A DNA stretch of 34,511 nucleotides from DATFWC01 sp045801465 (lineage in GTDB: Bacteria > Pseudomonadota > Alphaproteobacteria > Rhizobiales > Xanthobacteraceae). Location: NCBI GenBank assembly GCA_045801465.1, contig JBJMSU010000045.1:1-34511 (forward strand). The letters are read 5' to 3'. The position numbers and the translations under genes were made by a program. This document shows positions 31,063-34,511 of this stretch, in pieces. The notes under the pieces were generated by a model, which saw only the letters and a list, made by a program, of their open reading frames with translations, ran no database searches and was not told the origin of the DNA. Position 1 is the stretch's first letter. Each line of letters begins with the position of its first letter.

Positions 31063-32823
31063 ATGGCACGGGAAATGACCGGGGCCGAGATGGTGATCCA
31101 GGCTTTGGCGGACCAGGGCGTCCAGCACCTGTTCGGGTATCCGGGCGGGGCGGTGCTGCCGATCTACGACGAACTGTTCAAACAGGAGAAGGTTCGCCAC
31201 ATTCTGGTCCGCCACGAACAAGGCGCCGTGCATGCCGCCGAGGGCTATGCCCGCTCGACCGGCAAGGTCGGGTGCGTGCTGGTGACGTCAGGTCCAGGGG
31301 CCACCAACGCGGTCACCGGATTGACCGATGCGCTGATGGACTCCATTCCGCTCGTGTGCATCACCGGCCAGGTGCCGACGCACCTCATCGGCAACGATGC
31401 GTTCCAGGAATGCGACACCGTCGGCATCACCCGCCCGTGCACCAAGCACAACTACCTCGTCAAGAATGTGGCCGATCTGCCGCGCGTGCTGCACGAGGCG
31501 TTCTATGTGGCGGCAAGCGGGCGACCCGGACCGGTCGTCGTCGATATCCCGAAGGACATCCAGTTCGCCAAGGGCATGTATGCCAAGCCGAACGAATTCC
31601 AGCACAAGGGCTACCGGCCCAAGCTCAAGGGCGACATCGAGAAGATCAAGGCCGCGATCGAGCTGATGGCGAACGCCAAACGGCCGCTGTTCTACACCGG
31701 CGGCGGCGTCATCAATTCCGGTCGCGCCGCAAGCCAGTTGCTGCGCGAGCTGGTGAAGCTCAGCGGGTTTCCCATCACCTCGACCCTGATGGGTCTCGGC
31801 GCCTATGCGGCCGCCGACCCGCAGTGGCTCGGCATGCTCGGCATGCACGGCACCGTCGAGGCCAACCTGTCGATGCACGATTGCGACGTGATGATCTGCA
31901 TCGGCGCCCGTTTCGACGACCGCATTACCGGCCGGCTCGATGCGTTCTCGCCGGGCTCGAAGAAAATCCACGTCGACATCGATCCCTCCTCGATCAACAA
32001 GAACGTCAAGGTGGATCTCGCGATCATCGGCGACTGTGCCCACGTGCTCGAAGATATGGTGCGGCTGTGGCGCGCAACGTCGGTGCAGCCCGACAAGCAG
32101 GCGCTGTCCGAATGGTGGCGGCAGATCGAGAAGTGGCGCGGCCAGAAATGCCTCGCCTATCGCAACTCGAACGAGATCATCAAGCCGCAATACGCGATCC
32201 AGCGGCTTTACGAACTCACCAGGGGGCGCGACGTCTACATCACCACCGAGGTGGGCCAGCACCAGATGTGGGCGGCGCAGTTCTTTCGCTTCGAGGAGCC
32301 CAATCGGTGGATGACCTCGGGCGGGCTCGGCACCATGGGTTACGGGCTGCCGGCGTCGGTCGGGGTCCAGCTCGCCCATCCCGACTCGCTCGTCATCGAC
32401 ATTGCCGGCGAATCCTCGGTGCTGATGACCATGCAGGAAATGTCGACGGCGGCGCAGTACCGTCTGCCGATCAAGATTTTCATCATCAACAACCAGTACA
32501 TGGGCATGGTGCGGCAGTGGCAGGAATTGCTGCACGGCGGCCGCTATGCCGAGAGCTACATGCACTCCCTGCCGGACTTCGTGAAGCTCGCGGAGGCCTA
32601 TCAGGCGGTCGGGATTCGCTGCGAGAAGCCGGGCGATCTCGACGACGCCATTCGCGCCATGATCGACACCCCCAAGGCGGTCATCTTCGATTGCGTCGTC
32701 GACCCGGCGGAGAACTGCTTCCCGATGATTCCGTCGGGCCGCGCGCATAACGAGATGCTGCTCGGGGATGCCGGCGTCAATCCGGAGGACGCCATCACCG
32801 AGGAAGGCAAGGTGATGGTGTGA
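31063..32823 (+). CDS. ilvB: Acetolactate synthase, large catalytic subunit
   Basis: 586 residues. It condenses two pyruvates to acetolactate (Val/Leu path) or pyruvate with 2-oxobutyrate (Ile path), using ThDP and FAD. Visible are GYPGGAVLPIYDEL, VRHEQGAVHAAEGYAR with the catalytic Glu52, TSGPGATNAVTG, RFDDRITGRLDAF, and the ThDP/Mg region DIAGESSVLMTMQEMS, where Glu450 stands at the position of the Asp of the E. coli GDGS motif. GGAG lies nine bases before the ATG. It is controlled by the leader described above. ilvN follows after a REP-like palindrome. Confidence 0.98.
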   Translation: MAREMTGAEMVIQALADQGVQHLFGYPGGAVLPIYDELFKQEKVRHILVRHEQGAVHAAEGYARSTGKVGCVLVTSGPGATNAVTGLTDALMDSIPLVCITGQVPTHLIGNDAFQECDTVGITRPCTKHNYLVKNVADLPRVLHEAFYVAASGRPGPVVVDIPKDIQFAKGMYAKPNEFQHKGYRPKLKGDIEKIKAAIELMANAKRPLFYTGGGVINSGRAASQLLRELVKLSGFPITSTLMGLGAYAAADPQWLGMLGMHGTVEANLSMHDCDVMICIGARFDDRITGRLDAFSPGSKKIHVDIDPSSINKNVKVDLAIIGDCAHVLEDMVRLWRATSVQPDKQALSEWWRQIEKWRGQKCLAYRNSNEIIKPQYAIQRLYELTRGRDVYITTEVGQHQMWAAQFFRFEEPNRWMTSGGLGTMGYGLPASVGVQLAHPDSLVIDIAGESSVLMTMQEMSTAAQYRLPIKIFIINNQYMGMVRQWQELLHGGRYAESYMHSLPDFVKLAEAYQAVGIRCEKPGDLDDAIRAMIDTPKAVIFDCVVDPAENCFPMIPSGRAHNEMLLGDAGVNPEDAITEEGKVMV

Positions 32824-32827
32824 TCAT

Positions 32828-32947
32828 GTCATTCCGGGGCGAGCGGCCACAGCCGCGAGGGGCCGCGCCGCGGCGACCCCGGAATCCATGTCCGCAAACC
32901 GGGGTTGTGGATTCCGGGTCCGGCCCCGCGGGCCGTCCCGGAATGAC
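32828..32947. repeat. REP-like palindrome between ilvB and ilvN
   Basis: The outer arms GTCATTCCGGGG (from 32828) and CCCGGAATGAC (to 32947) are inverted, with an inner dyad GGAATCCA (32881-32888) / TGGATTCC (32908-32915). This is a repeat type I know as common in intergenic DNA of Bradyrhizobium-like genomes. It may stabilise the ilvB transcript end and lower ilvN relative to ilvB. Confidence 0.85.
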
Positions 32948-32975
32948 TTCGTTTGTTCCCTGATCGAGCAGCGTC

Positions 32976-33488
32976 ATGCCGAAAGCCGAGCCCATCGAGC
33001 AGCACACCCTGTCGGTCCTGGTCGACAACGAGCCGGGCGTGCTGGCCCGCGTCATCGGCCTGTTCTCCGGCCGCGGCTACAACATCGAGTCGCTCACCGT
33101 GTCGGAAACCGAGCACGAGCGGCATCTCTCGCGCATCACCATCGTGACGCGCGGCACCTCGATGGTGATCGAGCAGATCAAGAACCAGCTCGATCGCCTG
33201 GTCCCGGTGCATCGCGTGGTCGATATGACGGTCGCCGGGCCTTCGATCGAGCGCGAGCTCGCCATGGTCAAGGTGCGCGGCAAGGGCGAGCATCGGGTCG
33301 AGGCGCTGCGCCTGGCCGACGCCTTTCGCGCCCGCGTCATCGACGCCACCGTCGAGAGCTTCGTGTTCGAGATCACCGGGGGCAGCGACAAGATCGATCA
33401 GTTCGTCGTCCTGATGCTGCCGCTCGGCCTGGTCGAGGTCTCGCGCACCGGCATCGTGGCGATTTCGCGCGGGCCGGCCGGAATGTGA
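32976..33488 (+). CDS. ilvN: Acetolactate synthase, small regulatory subunit
   Basis: 170 residues. An N-terminal ACT domain (HTLSVLVDNEPGVLARVIGL, then FSGRGYNIESLTVSETE) binds valine for feedback inhibition, and a C-terminal domain (ELAMVKVRGKGEHRVEAL, then FVFEITGGSDKIDQFV) activates the large subunit. The length is typical of the IlvH/IlvN long form. It follows ilvB on the same strand with 152 bases between. Confidence 0.97.
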   Translation: MPKAEPIEQHTLSVLVDNEPGVLARVIGLFSGRGYNIESLTVSETEHERHLSRITIVTRGTSMVIEQIKNQLDRLVPVHRVVDMTVAGPSIERELAMVKVRGKGEHRVEALRLADAFRARVIDATVESFVFEITGGSDKIDQFVVLMLPLGLVEVSRTGIVAISRGPAGM

Positions 33489-33499
33489 GCGAGGGCCAT

Positions 33500-33534
33500 T
33501 TGACAGCCGTACGGTCGCTCCGTACAATCTGTCA
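33500..33534 (+). promoter_or_regulatory. Promoter with nested palindromic operator of the higBA-type pair
   Basis: A near-consensus promoter: TTGACA (33500-33505), 17-base spacer, TACAAT (33523-33528). Two nested dyads fill it: TGACAG (33501-33506) with CTGTCA (33529-33534), and GTACGG (33509-33514) with CCGTAC (33520-33525). The start codon ATG (33534) is at the expected +1, so the mRNA would be leaderless. Repression by the HigA-type antitoxin is inferred. Confidence 0.75.
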
Positions 33535-33818
33535 TGAGAATAAGAAGCTTCCGGCACAAGGGGCTGAAGCGTCTTTACGAAAAAGGCGATGCTCGCGGAG
33601 TTCGAGCCCATCTTGTGCCGAAGCTTCAGATCCTCCTCCATGCGATCGAGCAGGCGCGCCACGTCGAGCAGGTCGGGAAGCTCCCAGGTTGGCGGCTGCA
33701 CCCGCTTAAGGGCGGCAGGCGCGGCGGGTGGAGCATTTGGGTGACGGGAAACTTTCGTCTGACCTTCCGCGTCGAAGGAGAGGACGTGAGCGAGATTGAT
33801 CTTGAGGACTATCATTGA
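33534..33818 (+). CDS. higB: HigB-type (RelE superfamily) toxin, 94 aa
   Basis: It starts MRIRSFRHKGLKRLYEKGD, the N-terminus of the HigB-1/RelE-like killer family, with LHPLKGGRRGGWSIWVTGNF and FRLTFRVEGEDVSEIDLEDYH, the C-terminal strands. HigB toxins are ribosome-dependent mRNA endonucleases. The start codon has no ribosome-binding site and falls at the predicted transcription start. The antitoxin gene starts ten bases after the stop, with the toxin first as in higBA. It is lodged between ilvN and ilvC. Confidence 0.9.
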   Translation: MRIRSFRHKGLKRLYEKGDARGVRAHLVPKLQILLHAIEQARHVEQVGKLPGWRLHPLKGGRRGGWSIWVTGNFRLTFRVEGEDVSEIDLEDYH

Positions 33819-33828
33819 GGAGCCCGCC

Positions 33829-34128
33829 ATGCCCATGAAGAACCCGCCCCACATAGGTCAGGTCGTCTGGCACGGCATTCTTGAGCCGCTTGAACTCTCG
33901 ATTACCAAGGCGGCGGATATCCTCGGCGTGCGTCGGGCAACGCTGTCCGATCTCGTCAATGGCAAGGCGGCGTTGACTGCTGAGATGGCCCTTCGCATTC
34001 ACAAGGCCTTTGGGCCGGATGTCGATCACCTGCTGCGCATGCAAGTTGCTTACGAGGTTGCGCAGGTCCGCAAGCGTGCGAAGACAATCAAAGTAAGACG
34101 CTATCGCCCAGCTGCCAAAGCGGCGTGA
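33829..34128 (+). CDS. higA: HigA-type (XRE helix-turn-helix) antitoxin, 99 aa
   Basis: The helix-turn-helix is ITKAADILGVRRATLSDLVN, then GKAALTAEMALRIHKAFG, typical of HigA. It neutralises HigB and probably represses the shared promoter. I chose ATG 33829: GAGGAG lies six bases upstream, and the frame upstream of it (to 33796) overlaps the toxin gene without antitoxin similarity. A basic tail (KRAKTIKVRRYRPAAKAA) ends the protein. ilvC starts 74 bases downstream. Confidence 0.92.
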   Translation: MPMKNPPHIGQVVWHGILEPLELSITKAADILGVRRATLSDLVNGKAALTAEMALRIHKAFGPDVDHLLRMQVAYEVAQVRKRAKTIKVRRYRPAAKAA

Positions 34129-34168
34129 TCGGTTCGACTGAACTCAGTAACATAACGGGAATTTTGGC

Positions 34169-34184
34169 TGCCAAAAGTTTGGCA
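34169..34184. promoter_or_regulatory. Palindrome upstream of ilvC
   Basis: A 7-bp dyad TGCCAAA-AG-TTTGGCA, 18 bases before the ilvC start region. There is no T-run, so it looks more like a protein-binding site than a terminator. I know no regulator for it. Confidence 0.4.
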
Positions 34185-34202
34185 AGTGTAGGGATGGACA
34201 CC

Positions 34203-34511
34203 ATGCGCGTTTACTACGACCGCGACGCTGACCTGAACCTGATCAAGGGCAAGAAGATCGCGATCATCGGCTACGGCAGCCAAGGTCACGCCCATGCGCT
34301 GAACTTGCGCGACTCCGGCGTCAAGGAAGTCGTGGTCGGCCTGCGCAAGGACTCAGGCGCGGTTAAAAAGGCCGAAGGCGAAAAGCTCAAGGTGATGCCG
34401 GTCGCCGACGCCGCCAAATGGGCTGACATCATGATGATGCTCACGCCCGACGAGGTGCAGGCCGAGATCTACACCAGGCAGATGCACGGCAACATGAAAA
34501 AGGGCGCCGCG
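34203..34511 (+). CDS. ilvC: Ketol-acid reductoisomerase, N-terminal part (runs off the window)
   Basis: The first 103 codons are present. The start MRVYYDRDADLNLIKGKK and the Rossmann motif GYGSQGHAHA (NADPH binding) are class I IlvC. It converts acetolactate to dihydroxyisovalerate, the step after IlvBN. ATG 34194 lies in frame three codons earlier; 34203 matches the family start and has AGGG nine bases upstream. It is separated from ilvN by the higBA pair, so it may need its own promoter; I see no strong one in the 74-base gap. Confidence 0.97.
   Translation, partial: MRVYYDRDADLNLIKGKKIAIIGYGSQGHAHALNLRDSGVKEVVVGLRKDSGAVKKAEGEKLKVMPVADAAKWADIMMMLTPDEVQAEIYTRQMHGNMKKGAA

Noticed and set aside
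33796..33828. Longer higA start at 33796
   Set aside because: It would overlap the toxin gene, whereas ATG 33829 has GAGGAG at ideal spacing and the conserved start.

Overview
The window looks like a chromosomal segment of a GC-rich alphaproteobacterium of the order Hyphomicrobiales (Bradyrhizobium / Xanthobacteraceae-like). The reasons are a circularly permuted two-piece tmRNA with the tag ANDNYAPVAQAA, an alpha-type SspB next to it, the hflK-hflC-DUF2065-degP and miaA / ilvB-ilvN-ilvC neighbourhoods, and palindromic intergenic repeats of the kind common in that group. No phage, IS element, CRISPR array, rRNA or tRNA gene was seen. The assignment is by inspection only; no database search was possible.

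Region 1 (1-7.7 kb), mostly minus strand: the start of a DUF29 protein, a UvrD/PcrA helicase with a repetitive insert, a small conserved protein, two CspA-type cold shock proteins with a tiny ParB-like protein between them, an acyl-CoA thioesterase, and a winged-helix DNA-binding domain fused to an alpha/beta hydrolase. A small unknown gene and an MddA-like membrane methyltransferase run the other way and end at a clear terminator. Region 2 (7.8-11.5 kb), plus strand: a D-lactate dehydrogenase-type flavoprotein, a luciferase-like flavin monooxygenase and a Bug/TctC solute receptor, probably a small catabolic operon. Region 3 (11.5-15.7 kb): a large AsmA-family protein preceded by a dispersed double-hairpin element.

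Region 4 (15.6-19.7 kb), minus strand: DUF2939 protein, permuted ssrA, sspB, fumC, a DUF4169-like small protein and a ribbon-helix-helix protein. tmRNA and its ClpXP adaptor SspB are neighbours, so the tag and the factor that delivers tagged proteins are encoded together. An AT-rich 328-base stretch interrupts the fumC-DUF4169 junction. Region 5 (19.9-27.7 kb), plus strand: tctB-tctA without its own tctC, then thyA-folA (overlapping), hflK-hflC-DUF2065 and degP. A second, inverted copy of the double-hairpin element lies just before degP. An inverted array of 7-base repeats closes degP against the convergent DUF1015 gene.

Region 6 (27.8-34.5 kb): DUF1015 protein (minus), miaA (plus), a VapBC-type toxin-antitoxin pair (minus), then the branched-chain amino acid genes ilvB, ilvN and the start of ilvC. 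ilvB has a short leader peptide with Val-Ile-Val codons followed by an intrinsic terminator, the layout of transcription attenuation. A HigBA-type toxin-antitoxin pair with its own near-consensus promoter is lodged between ilvN and ilvC. Its promoter contains a nested palindrome and its start codon falls at the expected transcription start, so the toxin mRNA is probably leaderless.

The least explained features are the inverted pair of double-hairpin elements, the heptamer arrays, the ilv leader, the leaderless self-regulated HigBA module inside the ilv locus, the wHTH-hydrolase fusion, and DUF1015 as a possible ParB-fold enzyme.
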